From the NCBI GenBank assembly GCA_023055505.1, contig JALIRH010000001.1, forward strand, positions 8,372,467-8,436,466: a stretch of 64,000 nucleotides of DNA, written 5' to 3'. The notes below the pieces were generated by a model. The model did no database searches and had not been told where the DNA came from. It saw nothing but the letters and a program-made list of their open reading frames with translations. Positions 47,820 to 60,178 of the stretch are shown piece after piece. Made by a program: the position numbers and the translations under genes. Position 1 is the first letter of the stretch; every line of letters starts with the position of its first letter. Origin of the DNA: Callipepla californica brunnescens. Taxonomy: Eukaryota > Chordata > Aves > Galliformes > Odontophoridae.

Positions 47820-50800
47820 AAATGTGAAGAGCCTTATCTCCTGTGTGGAGCCAACTTCTGGCGAACATGGGTTATAAAATTGTGCTGAGGCTGATTACTA
47901 GTGAAGTTAGCTTTATTTGAGTGAAATCAATTAGTAATAATTAATAACTTTACAAAACCCTAAATTGGCTATCTGCCAATACAGTAGCACAGTTTTTGAT
48001 AAAGAAGAGCTGGCTCTTCAAGGGTTCATCATCTTTTGCATGGTTTTCTGCATTATTAACTCTACAGTTCTTCAGAAATTCTCTTCCAGAATTCTGTTAG
48101 TATTGTGGTACACTACCTCTTCTGACAATTAGCACTACCATTTTCTCAACATGGCCCAATAATATGACATAACCTATAATGTGGCTCTCCCCACAGCTGT
48201 ACAGGGTCAGTAAAAGTTCCTGTGATGAGGTAACTTTACTAACTTTAAAAATGCCTGTTTTAATTGAAATCTTTATGACCAGAGTATAAATAATAGTAGA
48301 TTTTGGGGAGAAAACACACAGTCATCATAAACTATCCCATAAGCAGTTCTTGTGATAGATTACCTCAGTTTTACAGCTCAAAACATTTTGAGTAAGGTCA
48401 GTGAAAAATCATTCCTATTTAAGTATTCAACTGACCTAAATCTTCCAAACTTTTGAAGTTCCATCATCCTACAAAACATGAATAATTATTTAAATACAGC
48501 AGGAGAATTCGAAGGCACCAATTATACTTCAGATATAATTGTTTTCCAGGCATTAACAAAGACCATTTCAAAAACCGATGATCAGAAAAACAAGACATTC
48601 ATCTGTAGCTTTCTGCTCCCTTAACATAAATTTTGTAGGGAGAAAAAATAATTATTCTAGATTTGTTTACTCAGTCTCTGTGGAAAAATTGTGATATAAA
48701 TTAATAACTTGGTTTGGTGATGGAAACACAATTACTCAATTACAAATGGGATTTTCCTTAGATTTGAATAAGAGCAATTTGAGGAAAGATTTAACAGTAT
48801 GTATTTCAAAAAGTCTTACAGTTTTTAATCCCTGAAAACTTATACTGTGCATAATTATTTTAGTAATGCTGTTTTGATATATCTCATACCATTGTATTAA
48901 CACATAAACAAACTAAGCCAAACCAGGCTAGATCTCTGTTACAATTCTTTGCAAAGTAAAGGTTGTGAAGGTTTGACTTAATCTATATTCAGAGTAGCAC
49001 TCAGTACTTGTATTATTGTTAACTTTTATTAGTGGTTGTATCTGCTGACTGCTGACTTCAACATACCATTTTAAAATTATTGCAGTCAATACAAATGTTT
49101 CCAAGTAACTTTTATAGTGTTTTGCTTTGGTTTTGCTGTCTAGCAAAACCTGTGCAACTGTGCAAGTGAGGTGGAGTACATTTATGTGCCAAATCAATTT
49201 TAGAGTTGAGAATCTAGAAACAACCTCTGATAGCAATAGGACTTAATGCTAGAATAGTTCAAAAGAAAGAAAAAAAACCCAAAACTACTATAAACCATCT
49301 TCTTTTCTTCAACTGGAATTTTCTCTGTTGCAATTAGAGAAATATGCAACCAGGGTGGCTCTTAAAACTTACATCTACAATTTTCTATACCTATCTGCTT
49401 AATTCATTTCTGTGAATTGTTACAATCTATGCTTTTTCTTAAAAAAAAACTGTTAACAAAGATGAAAAAAATCCTACTGACAAAGTAAGTATGTTTCATT
49501 TACGACAAAAATGGGTTGAAGGTAAGTATAAAGCCCACTGTTATGCTTTAAAGCAAACCAGCAGCTGCATTTTCTGTTCTGTCCACCAGCTGTGCACAAA
49601 ATGAGACAGTCAGCACATTTCTAGCTCCCTTCTTTGCCCTAGAGGAACCTGGCAAATCTGTGATTTTTCAAACCGCCTCTTTACCAAAGCTTCCATTTCC
49701 TAAAGTTCATTTTCTTTATGACTGGGTTTGAAGGCAAAAGAAGTCTCAAGGACTTCAGATAACACCTTCTCTATAGTATATCAGAAGACACACTTTTGTG
49801 ACTTAAGAAGTAGGGTCACCACCATCATTTCTAAGTAATTCCATAAAAGTATTACAATGCCAACAATGTATTAAATTAACAATACTAAATTTATTTTGTA
49901 TGAACTGAATACTGTCCAAGGACTCAAATCAATTAGGTATTTTTGCTACTGGTTCTGTATTTTTTCTAACCACAGTATCAAACAGAACTGTCAGTTTGGA
50001 TATAACTTGTACACTGTTTCATGACTGACTATGAAACTGAGATATACCTTGAAAAAATGCCAAACTGCCATGGCTTTGACCTGGGAAATAGCGTAAGAAA
50101 AAACAAGTGAAAAAATGTGTGGTGAAATTTAGGGAGGGTTGTTTGACTTTATTTTAGTTTATAAATATTTGAGACCATGATTATCTGTTTATATGTACAG
50201 TCACCATAAAAGTAACTCACACTAGTAAAGACAGATTAAAAGCATTAAGACAAAGTTCAAACCTACATCTCACAACTGTACCATAAGATAACATTTCAAC
50301 AGGTAGAGAAAGTCTTTCCTTTAACAGTAAAGGTGGACTACTATGAAGAAAATAATGAAAGATTCCAGAGACTGGAATGAGAGCAACAAATCAGTTCTGA
50401 TCATGTACGTGAACACTCACTTCAGTGAAAAGGGTCCTGAATTCCCACTGTTTCATACAGAACAACTTCTGTACTACATCTGATGCAATTTTCCTTCAAA
50501 AAAGGAAAAAAACTGAAAACCTCTAATGACCACTAAGACGCAGTTTCAAATCTCAGGACAAGAGTGCTTTAAGTCTGTATGTGGTAAAGAAAACAAAGTC
50601 TGTCAACATGCAAATATAAGTGATACAGTTCCCAAACTGTGAAGTGTTCTAGGACGATGTCACTGCATGCTTGTCCTCTTACTACTTTATTTAATAATCT
50701 TTCACTGTTGGGCACTTCATGAAGTCACAACTTCATGTCTATACTTACTCTTCCTTTTGGTATGATTTTTAATTAGTGAGTTGTTGGACAAAGGACACAT

Positions 50801-51277
50801 TTTGGACAAAGGACTTATTTCCATCTCCAGATTTTTTTTTCTAAAAATAAAATCCCTCTTAGTTTCTCATTATAAGAAGCCAGAGTATTTCATTTTTGAT
50901 AGTGGATTTCACTAATCAACAGTGAACTACTATGTTTAAGCAACAAAACAAAAGCACAAATATTTTCAGAAGTATTCAGCCTTGTGAAAGAGAAGATAAA
51001 CTTCTATGAAGAAAATTGTTCAGTGATTAAAATCAGAACTATTGGAACAGTTTTACAAAACAATTAGTCCAGATTTATAACTGGTTCTTGACAAACAAAG
51101 CAGTTACAAACATTTCATGTGGAAGACCTAAAACCAACTAGATGATAGTTTATAATAAGCAAATGGGTTGTTCTTAGTGTGCAAATCATCCTTGTCCAAC
51201 AGTACTATTCCCTGTTCTTCAAATTATATGCAGGTTAAAGAGAACAGAAGAAGAAGCAGAAATCTCAGCACATTGGT
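47820..51277. other. Unique AT-rich DNA, no gene seen
   Basis: About 3.5 kb with no recognisable element. A 102-codon minus frame at 48928-49236 has no protein features. A-rich runs occur at about 49266 and 49440. Confidence 0.55.
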
Positions 51278-51350
51278 GACCATGTTCATGGCAGGGGAGA
51301 TAAAATTAGACAATCTTTGAGGTCCTTTTCAACCCAGGGCATACAATGAT
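51278..51350 (+). mobile_element. CR1 LINE 3' tip, diverged
   Basis: A short sense fragment containing CATGGCAGGGGAGATAAAAT, then GACAATCTTTGAGGTCC, then TTTTCAACCCAGGGC and ATACAATGAT. It is a decayed counterpart of the CR1 3' end. The length is only about 70 bp, so the call rests on the ordered blocks. Confidence 0.75.
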
Positions 51351-54300
51351 GTCGATGGTACACAACCTACATATTACATATTACATTTACATATTCTTCT
51401 AATTGCAGTATGATATTTAGGAGGCAGATAATAAGCGAACATTTGAAAAATCATAGTTTTTAGACTAAATTCAGAACACAGAGCAAAGTGTATTCTGATC
51501 ATGATAGATAGTAATATAAATGCTGAGGGGTAGACATCAGAAAATGGTGTGATTGTGCAATTTAGAAATAAAATAGAAATATCTATTACTTTGGTTGAAT
51601 GGCAGAACTGAACTGAAATAATGATCTAACTAAGTCATTATTCCCCTGGAAAACCACTATCAATATGTGACTGAGTTCAGATTAGACAAAATCTTTACTT
51701 CGTATCACACTACATCCAGTCTACATACTATGCTTTGAAATACTAATGGCAATACCGCATAGACAATAGTTCCCATTTTTTAATATGAAAATACATGCCT
51801 GATATCTTAAAAGTTATATTAAAACTAAAGAGATGTGTCAGTGGGAATGTCAATTACATATATTATCAGCATAAAAAAAAATTGATTGAAACATTGAAAA
51901 ACAAAACAATACAAAATAAAGCAAAGCAAAACAAAACTGAAGGAGAACATTTAGTTTGGCCTGTGTGTAAAAAAAAGAAAAAAAAGGGGGGTGAGGGGGG
52001 AACAAAACAATACATCAAACTCAAATAACAAATCACTCCTGAAATAAATGGCTTTTTCTGTGAAAAAGGAATAACAACAAATAACAAAAGCCTTGGTCAA
52101 GTTTTGGCAAATGAGTGTCTTTAATGTTGAGAATATGAAGTGACATTATGTACAGAAATTAATCCTTGTAAATTCAAATTAAAATAATGTTTAAAAATGC
52201 TCCAGAAGTGCAAAAATAATATTTTATGTCTTGGGTCTATGAATTTATCATCATATCATAGGACCACAGAAGGCTATATGATCCCTTTCTAGCTTTGTAA
52301 ATAATAGAATTATTCTGTGTGAGCAAGAGGGCTGCATCAAAAAGAAGAGATAAAGTGAAATAGGAGTTTGATGGTACCAGAAACTGGAGAAGGCACAAAC
52401 CTGGGTCTGGTTACCACTGTAGGTAAAAAAAGATTAAACTGTGAATGCTCACAGGTGTTACATAATTAGAACAGAAATTAGCAGAAATTTCCTACCTGCT
52501 CTGAGCAGCTGGTGCCTGCTGGTTGTAAACTTTGTTAACTACTGGCCTAAACAAAAGTAGTACAATCCTGAATTCCCCAATTAAAAATGAGGCACAGCAC
52601 ATAACCACCAATGAGGAAGTGCATTGTGTTGTTCTTCTGCACATATATTATTTTAGTGGGAAAAAAATGAAGAAAAAAAAACAGCTCTAGAAAGAAAACT
52701 TCCTGAAAAGCAGTGGATACAGAAAGAAAAAGGGACTGGAGAGGAAATTGCTATAATCCTGACTGGCAGAAACATCCTGCAAGTGGGAGAAGGTCCTGGC
52801 AATCAAAGAGCTGAGTGAAGGTAATTCCTGGTCAGTGCCCAGAGACACTGGGAGGTAGTGTCTGCGACTGGTAGCTGTAGGCAGCTGCATATCATGAACT
52901 GCTAAATCTCTGTGCCCGACCATCCTGGGCATCAGGGATCTCTCAGCAAAGAATGTAAGTCAAGACCTAATGAATGCAGCACTGAAGGGGAAAAAGGGTG
53001 CTAAATAACTATACAGGGGAAAAGAAGTAATCTTGGTGGTCCTTAAAGTGCAATACCAATATCCCCTAAAGGATATCTTTCATTCTACATCACCCTTGAC
53101 AGCTCCGCAAGAAAGCTTGAACTGAGGGGAAAAAAAAGCAAACCACAAAAAGGATAAAAGGAAATTTTGCTAGTCCATCGATGTAAACCTGCTGAGTTCA
53201 AGAATATTCTGCTTTCAAATTTCTGCCTTTTCAGTCTGCATTATTATTATTATTAAATACATAAAGAACCACATGGAAGGTATGGTGAAGATTTTGATAA
53301 CAACTCTGAATTTAGATTTAATTAAGTATAGTGGAGAGAATGGTAGAAGAGACTGATGGTCAAAAAAATGCTGTCTCTGTTATGGGAGTTGAAGAGTGCC
53401 CCAGAAAAAAAGTGTATGTTGCATTTCATATCACTAAATAAACGTAGGTCATTCCTTTGGTGTCTTTAACTTTCTTGTTGCCTAACTAAACTTCCTGGTA
53501 TCTGTTCTGTTGGCTGCTTCAGTTATAGTTGAAGATATATTTGAATAGACAGAACTAGCATACAAAGCTAAATTTAATCTATAAATAAAGAATTAACAGT
53601 TGTCTGAAGCTGGTCATTCAATAGAAACATTGGAATTTAATCCTTTCATATTTCCACTCTCTTTCTGATGGGGATGACATCATTCCTAGTATCACAGGGT
53701 GCTGAGAAGCCTTCTGTGATGTATTCTTACATGATAGTGAAATCAGAAGAAAAAAATGCGTGAGGAAATGGATAGTTCTCAATAGGGATCTGAGTTGTTA
53801 GTCTCTTGTAAATAACAAATGGGACCACACATGCTGAACAATGAACAAAAGCAAATTATTGAGCAGCTGCTCATTAAGTAAGCATCATCCGCTCTGTATT
53901 GTAAATGAAACAGAGGTCCCCTGGAAAGAAAAATTCATTCAATTGAATTGACATTGTAATTCACACAAATCCGAAGCTTTCATAAAAGTCTGCTGAATTA
54001 ATAGCAGCCAGGTAACTCATTTCCAGCATTTCCTAGTCTTCAGATAAATTAATTTGCATTTTTAATATAGTAATGTAACATTGTATATTTCATTTGTGTT
54101 GCACAGGAATTTATGCGTATTTGTGTACTAAATGTAATGGGCAGTTGATAGATGAATAGGTTGTTAAATACAGAGAAATTCTTATCTGATGACATTTCAG
54201 TCCCTGTCTTTTCTATTAGTCCGATTTTCTACAAAAGCTGAGCTCACTTCTCCTTTTCTTCTTCTGTATCTTTTAGCAAGTGAACTCCACTTGAGTGGAA

Positions 54301-56447
54301 AATAGAAAGTGAATGCTGGGATTGGAAATAAGTGGATTTGTGATCTCTCTTCCAACTCTACAAAAAAAAAAAAAAAAAGACATCATGGGGTAAATAATGG
54401 GAAGGGTGCCTGCTGTAGCTTAATTTAAATCCATCCTCTTCATGCTGAACACAGAAAAACACATTTGTTTTATGCAAATGTTTTTTCAATCTTAAATTCT
54501 GCACCAGATCTCTTATAAAATGACAACACAATAAACCTAGTTACTTCAGATTTTATTTCAGTATGGACTATGGCATGTAGCACTCATTATCATTTTAAAA
54601 CAAATTCTTCTATTCATTATAAGTCATTCCACAGTTGTTTCAGATCTTGTAATTATTCTCTTTGGAATATAACAAAGTATTATGTATGGATCCTTTAATC
54701 AAATCACAGCTCTAAGATAGATATTAAAGAATTTATTCAGTATCCTCCTGTGCCAAGATATTGCACTGTAGTATTTTAAATACCTTACTTATAGTCACAA
54801 GGCCATAATATCAGGGCAATCAGCAGAGATCCAGGTCATACTTAAAGGATGAAAAATCAGACATGGAAGACTTTTTTGTCTTAAGTTAAACCTTCTATTT
54901 AACTGAGATAAATAGAATTATCTCTATGTCAATAGACTTTTAGTTAAATGGTTAAATGCATTTGTTTAAATTAAAAATAAAGAAGACAGAGAAGAGAAAA
55001 AAAGTCAGTTTTGCCTGACTTGACCTCTTACTTTGCTCTCATGTCAGTTCTATTCACTCCTAACAGCTTTGTAAGTTTATATAAAGTACATGTAAAAAGT
55101 CTTTAAACTAAACATAACCTTATCTTCCTGTGAGCTGATTTTAAACTGTGGCTGAATGTCATGGCAGGTCAGTATTAGGTTTTTATTTGAGTGTATGTGA
55201 TTAAAATACTTTGTGATTCAACTTTTCAAAAATTTCTAAACATATAAACTTGATATAAGTGAAAAGGTGCAGCCTGATACTTAGGTAAGAAGTCAAGCAA
55301 GGATAGAATAAACTTCTTTTAATTGAGACATCCTCATTTAAACACATTGTAGATTTTCAGTCACTTGCTAAGGCTTGTTTAGTTTGCTGAGAGTCAGGAA
55401 AGGTCAATTGGTGTAACCCAAACATAAGGACTTTTTCTTTCACTGTGAACAAGCCGTTTATAAACCTTAAACCTGCTGTATAGAAAGAAAGATCAACACT
55501 GGTAAGCTATTATTCAGTTGACACTAGACTAGTAAGGGTTTCTATTTCTCCTACTCCACCATATTTGCTCAAGTTTGTCTGAGAAGTTTCTGCCCACCTG
55601 TTTCCACGCATCTCATGACATACCTGAACTAAATTAAATGCTCATGTCCTAAGGGGCCATTTTTGGCTTTCAAGACCTCTGGTTCAATGGTTCTCCTTCC
55701 CCTCATCTATTTTTGTAGCCTATAGAACAGTGAATTGCAGGGCAGCAGTCTCAACTCCACAGGTGACCCTTTCTATATTGAGATTACTTCTTTCTTACTG
55801 TAGATATTTTCATTAAAGGATATGATCTGTCTAACTCAGGAATGTCAGAACCTCCATCAAAGTACCTAGCAACTATGTTTCTGTCCACTGAAGAAGGAGT
55901 TTCCACTGATTTTGGACCATTAACAGAATTATATGGGTCCTGATAAACAAAACTGTAATTCATAAAACACCAATCCTTTACTGTACACCAGTTTGTTCCC
56001 CTCAGAGAGGGAGAGATTATTTTTTTCCATAGATTTCTATAATTACACATCATATATTCAGTGGTTTGTAACATACACTTGATATATAAAAACAATTTAT
56101 TTGCCATGCTTAAAAATTTAATGACTAGTTTCTTTTATTTTTCCTTCCTTATTTTTTTGTTTGTTTGTTTTTAACAGTATACAACATGGTATCCATGCTG
56201 AAAACATTTTTATTTACTGAGCTGTAATTCTTAATCCCATTCCCATTAAATTCAAATTTTTGAACAAAGTTTTCCAAAACAAGTCTGAAAAATCCTTATA
56301 GCATCACAACAAGCACTGAGCAGAGCATGAAAATCTAAAACAAATGTGACTCTCACAAATTCATACGCAGTTGTTTTATGTTCTATGATCTATTTGCAGG
56401 CTTCCCTTGCCCTACTTGTCATTAGTATACCTCCAGGGTAAGACAGT
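51351..56447. other. Unique AT-rich DNA with A-rich tracts, no gene seen
   Basis: About 5.1 kb. It contains an A-rich region with G runs (51872-52015), a short TTA repeat (53240-53255) and a 17-base A-run (54362-54378). The part near 53.88-54.13 kb is a weak regulatory candidate. Frames of up to 107 codons (55784-56107 minus) have no recognisable domain. Confidence 0.55.
51872..52015. repeat. A-rich low-complexity region with two G6 runs
   Basis: The stretch is dominated by A with AAAAC and AAAG words, and near 51985-52001 it has GGGGGG, TGA, GGGGGG. Both strands give spurious Lys-rich or Phe-rich frames. It looks like degenerate simple sequence. Confidence 0.85.
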
Positions 56448-57055
56448 TGTCTTAATTTCTTCTGAGACATAATTGTTTTCTTCAGTGTCTGGTATGACAC
56501 TGTGTTTTAGTTCTAGGAGAAAAACACTGCTGATAACACACTGATGTTCACTGATGTTTACTGTTGCTAAGCAGTGTTGTACAGAGCCTAGATCACTCGC
56601 AGTGAAGGGCCTACGAGCTGGGAGGGAACAGAATTAGGACAGCTTACTGAAACTGACCGAAGGGATATTCTATATCATATGACCTCATGCAGAGGGAGTT
56701 TTAAAGAAGGTGAGAGTTCATCAGTCTCTCTTCAGCTACTCAGGAGGCTAGCTAGGCATCAGCTGGGAGGGGATGAGCAATTACTTGTGCATCATTTGTT
56801 ATGTACTTTTATATATATATTTGTATATATAAATATATAAAATATATTAATATATATTAAAATATATAATCATATGTATATATATATACATAACCATTAT
56901 GCTTTTCCTTTTCTCTATCTTAGTAAATAGTTTTATCTCAACCAACATGTTCTACTTTATTTTTTTCTCGATTCTCTCCCCAGTCCCACTGGGAAGAAAA
57001 GGAGTGAGAGAACAATTGTGTTCTGAATAGCTACCTGCTGAGTTAAACCACTACA
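56448..57055 (+). mobile_element. ERVL-type solo LTR, about 608 bp
   Basis: The ordered blocks match the widespread avian ERVL-type LTR as I know it: TGTCTTAATT start, AATTGTTTTCTTCAGTGTCT, GATAACACACTGATG, GTTGCTAAGCAGTG, GGGATATTCTATATCATATG, GAGCAATTACTTGTGCATCA, TTTATCTCAACC, GATTCTCTCCCCAGTCCCAC, and the end GAGTTAAACCACTACA. Flanks are ACAGT (56443-56447) and ACACT (57056-57060), a 5-bp duplication with one change. A TA-rich simple repeat (56811-56893) has expanded inside it. No internal retroviral region is present. The plus orientation follows from the order of the blocks. Confidence 0.88.
56811..56893. repeat. (TA)n-rich tract inside an LTR
   Basis: An imperfect TA/TATAAA microsatellite of about 80 bp. 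In related LTRs I recall only a short TTATTA-type tract here, so this looks like local expansion. Confidence 0.85.
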
Positions 57056-57222
57056 ACACTCCAGCACAGGCCTAAATCCATACTTGAGCTTTAAAAGATT
57101 CTGGAAAAATAAACACTATAAATCTCAGAAGGAATCAGTAATTTAGGATGGTTTTTTTCTTCCAGCATAGGAAGATGGAAACACTCTTCTGAAATATGAC
57201 TTCATCGTTCAGGTCTGGATAT

Positions 57223-57278
57223 GTAAAAAAAAACAACAAAACAAAACAAAACAAAAAAACCCCAACAACAACAAAAAA
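57223..57278. repeat. A-rich (AAAAC/AAC)n repeat
   Basis: Tandem AAAAC and AAC words with a short CCCC interruption. A simple-sequence tract. Confidence 0.9.
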
Positions 57279-58366
57279 CATGCTCCAACCAATTAGTGAA
57301 TATAGTTAGTGTAGAAATAATATTCTGGCCTAAATTTTGCATTTTCCAGCTAGAAATCTCTTTCTGAAAGAAAGGGAACTGAAGAACTGAAGAAAAAATC
57401 AGCTCCATCTAGAAAAAAAAGCTGATGTTACCATTTCATGGGATGTGAAAATGTGAGGCACACTGTTTAGTGACAATACAGCTAGTCCCTCTATATGTCA
57501 CCTGCTAAATCTTTGCAGGTACATTATCCCCATTTAGCCTCAATGTCATTATTAGTGATATTAAATGGAAGGCAACTCCTTGTGACCTTTCCTAGCCTGT
57601 CCTAATCCTCTGTAGCAAACTGTAGCTTTCTAATTCATATTAGTCAGGTTTTGGAACTTGCACATTTCTTGTGATTTTCTTCTGCTTGATCACACCAACA
57701 CTTACCCATGTAAACAAAGAACACACAGTGTGATGATTACGATAGCTCTTTATTTTAAAGTAAACAGATTGGAGGACATTAAAGTTTTATGTACCCCTGC
57801 CATCTGCTTTCTCTTCACACTGTACATATTACTGTACATATTGTACACAATTGATTTTGTTTCCACTTCAGTAGCAAAAGGCACTGTGGCACACCATCAT
57901 TGGTTTGAATAATTCACACAAATGACTACTATGACTGCTCTATATGTTGTATGTCTCATATTGCTTGTTTCTCACATGATTTCAGCATGGAACTCATCAC
58001 AGTTTATCTGAATTAAGATATTAAGAGGAAAATGGGAGCAGAAGAAGAGTTACTTTTTTTAATTCCAGGAACAACTCCTTTATGTTCAAGGAACAAGAGC
58101 ATTAACTGCTGTGAAGTTTGTAGCAGGGGAATCAGAGCCATTAATTTTCTTTTACTCCCAGTTCTGCATGATTTCTAGCTCTTTTAAGTTACATTTACAG
58201 CATATTTATACATATTTTCTATACTGTTTAAGAATGGCAAATGAATACATGAGCAAGATAGTGAATTGCAATGTTGAGCATAATATCCTACATAAAGCCA
58301 TCCAATGGGACAGTTTAATAAGAGACTACATCAGAGCACTCTTCTTGTCCTGCTGTTCAGTCAATC

Positions 58367-58420
58367 AAAGTAAATAAAATAAAATTAAATAAAAAAAGTA
58401 AAATAAAATAAAAGCAAAAA
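58367..58420. repeat. (AAATA)n-type repeat
   Basis: Repeated AAATA/AAAATAAA words. A low-complexity tract. Confidence 0.88.
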
Positions 58421-58850
58421 CATTAAAGGGCAAGGAAATTATCCTACAAGCAATTTGCAGATAGATATTTGCAGGTAGATTCAGTGTTAAGATAGCAAAA
58501 TTGCCCCAAAGCCCCAGTATTTCAGTGTTTGATATGGAAATATAGTCCACAATCCAGACATTATTCAGTCTGGTTTTTCAGCATATAATTCCAGTGATTT
58601 CAGTGGAAGGATTTGTAAAACACAAAGGATAGTAATGCATTCATTTGACTGCCTCCATAAACCATGTGCACTTAAACAGAAGCTGTTTTGCAGGGAATTT
58701 TCTGTGTGAACATAATCAGCCTTCCACAACATTCTCTATCAGTACAGTAATACTAATATTTTTTTAGATGGTGCTGTGAATAACATCCAGCTAACATTGA
58801 TAAAGTTCTCAGGATGTGATACAATCTAAATAATATGATATCATACAATT

Positions 58851-59040
58851 AATAAATATATAATTTACAGAAAATATTCCATTTATATACATATTTAATT
58901 TGATTGTATATGTATATAACACAATATAACACAATATAATATATATATAAATATTTTATATAATACATATACACATTTTATGCATATATATTATAATGTT
59001 GTATACATAATATTTTTCAATATATTTGCATATATATAAT
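58851..59040. repeat. TA-rich low-complexity region
   Basis: An impure AT/TATA tract, including two direct ATATAACACA copies near 58917-58936. It ends with TATAAT, which is the left target-site duplication of the adjoining LTR (59035-59040). Confidence 0.88.
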
Positions 59041-59150
59041 TGTTGTAGTAGGCGTGTCTGGGGAATAGAGGTGTAATGCTATAGGACCTCCCCTTGCTCT
59101 GTGAATGATGTGTGATGCATGCTTAAGTGGCGTAGACTATGTAAGATTAG

Positions 59151-59157
59151 TATATGA
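59151..59157 (+). promoter_or_regulatory. LTR TATA-like box
   Basis: TATATGA in the compact LTR, at the expected place before the predicted start of R at or near GCCATTTT. Seen directly. Activity is inferred from comparison with avian leukosis-type LTRs. Confidence 0.6.
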
Positions 59158-59170
59158 GGAGTTGTGCTTT

Positions 59171-59176
59171 AATAAA
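59171..59176 (+). terminator. LTR poly(A) signal AATAAA
   Basis: AATAAA directly before ACGCCATTTT. Its position 5' of the likely transcription start is unusual for LTRs in general but characteristic of avian alpharetroviral LTRs. Confidence 0.65.
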
Positions 59177-59266
59177 ACGCCATTTTCTATATCATCATAT
59201 TGGTGTCTAGTAATGTGGCCCTAGCTGTTTGCTAGCCCAGGCCTCTTATATGGGACAACATATAAT

Positions 59267-59489
59267 TAAAATTACATCATTTACATAAAAAATATAAATA
59301 ACTATTAAGAAAATGCATTCTACAATGCTCAATTTCTCATGAGTCCAACACAGGGACTAAGCACATACCACATTAAGTCTTTCAGCCTTTCACTTGAATG
59401 CCCTGGGTAGCAGAGACATGTGGAACAGCATTCGCTTCAGTGAGTGTAACAGTATTTTTTCCTAGTACAAAAATTTCATACAACTATGT
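59267..59489. other. Short unique spacer
   Basis: About 220 bp between the solo LTR and a CR1 copy. Nothing recognisable. Confidence 0.5.
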
Positions 59490-60178
59490 AGCCCTGACAA
59501 GAAGGACTTTGGATTCCTGCTAGATGAAAAACTTAACATGAGCCAGCAGTGCGTATTTGAAGCCTGGAAGACCAACTGTATTCTGAGCTGCATCAATAGA
59601 GGGGTGGCCAGCTGGGTGAGGGAAGGGAGGGAGAGGAGGGCCACATCTGGAGTACTGCATCCATGCCTGGGACCCTCAGCTCAGGAAAGAGGTGGACCTT
59701 TTGGGGCGTGTTCAGAGGAGGACCATGAAGAAGGTTAGAGAACTGGAGCACATTTCCTACAAAGAGACTCAGGGAGATGGACTTTTACAGTTTGGAGAAG
59801 GCACTGGGGAGACCTCATTGTGACATTCCAGTATTTAATTGGAGATTATAAACATGAGAGAAATAAACCTTTTATACAGGTAGATAGTGATAGGACAAGA
59901 AAAATGGTTTTAAAGTAAAAGAGGGGAGATTTCAGTTAGATGTCATGGAAGTTTTTCACTGAGAGATTGATGACTTGCTGCAACAGTCTGCCTGAAGAAG
60001 TTGTCGATAGCTCCACCCCAGAGGTGTTCAGGGCCAATCTGGATGGGGCTCTGGGCAGCCTGATCTGGTGCTTGATCTAGTGGTTAGGAACCCAGCCTGA
60101 GGCAAGTTGGTTAAAATTAAATGATTTTTGTGTTCCCCTCTAACCCAAGCCATTCTGTGATTCTATGATTCTATGATT
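59490..60178 (+). mobile_element. CR1 LINE 3' region, about 690 bp
   Basis: A sense CR1 fragment. It starts near CCCTGACAAGAAGGACTTTG in the ORF2 C-terminal region (ATGAGCCAGCAGTGCG), passes GGACCATGAAGAAGGTTAGA and CCCCAGAGGTGTTCAGGGCC, and ends with CCATTCTGTGATTCTATGAT plus a further octamer copy. The ORF2 part is interrupted by stops and shifts. It is 5'-truncated. Frames over it are remnants or shadows. Confidence 0.94.

Larger units (their letters stand above)
57056..58850. other. Unique AT-rich DNA with A-rich repeats, no gene seen
   Basis: About 1.8 kb holding an AAAC/AAC-type A-rich repeat (57223-57278) and an AAATA-type repeat (58367-58420). Open frames (up to 88 codons) lack features. 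Confidence 0.55.
59041..59260 (+). mobile_element. Compact ERV solo LTR, 220 bp (alpharetrovirus-like core)
   Basis: The termini are perfect inverted repeats TGTTGT...ACAACA, flanked by identical 6-bp direct repeats TATAAT (59035-59040 and 59261-59266). A 6-bp duplication is typical of the alpha/ERVK-like integrases of birds. A TATA-like TATATGA (59151-59157) lies only 20 bp before AATAAA (59171-59176), which runs straight into ACGCCATTTT, and ATTGGTG follows downstream. This arrangement, with the poly(A) signal just upstream of the transcript start and a very short R, parallels avian leukosis-type LTRs. No internal region remains. The exact family is unknown to me. Confidence 0.9.

Noticed and set aside
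51985..52001. Two G6 runs as a possible G-quadruplex
   Set aside because: Only two long G runs are present in a short distance. Four runs are needed for an ordinary intramolecular quadruplex.
52250..52320. ATCATAGGACCACAGAAGGC as an antisense CR1 3' end
   Set aside because: Only the first few words resemble CR1. The expected GGTTGGAAGGGACC block is missing.
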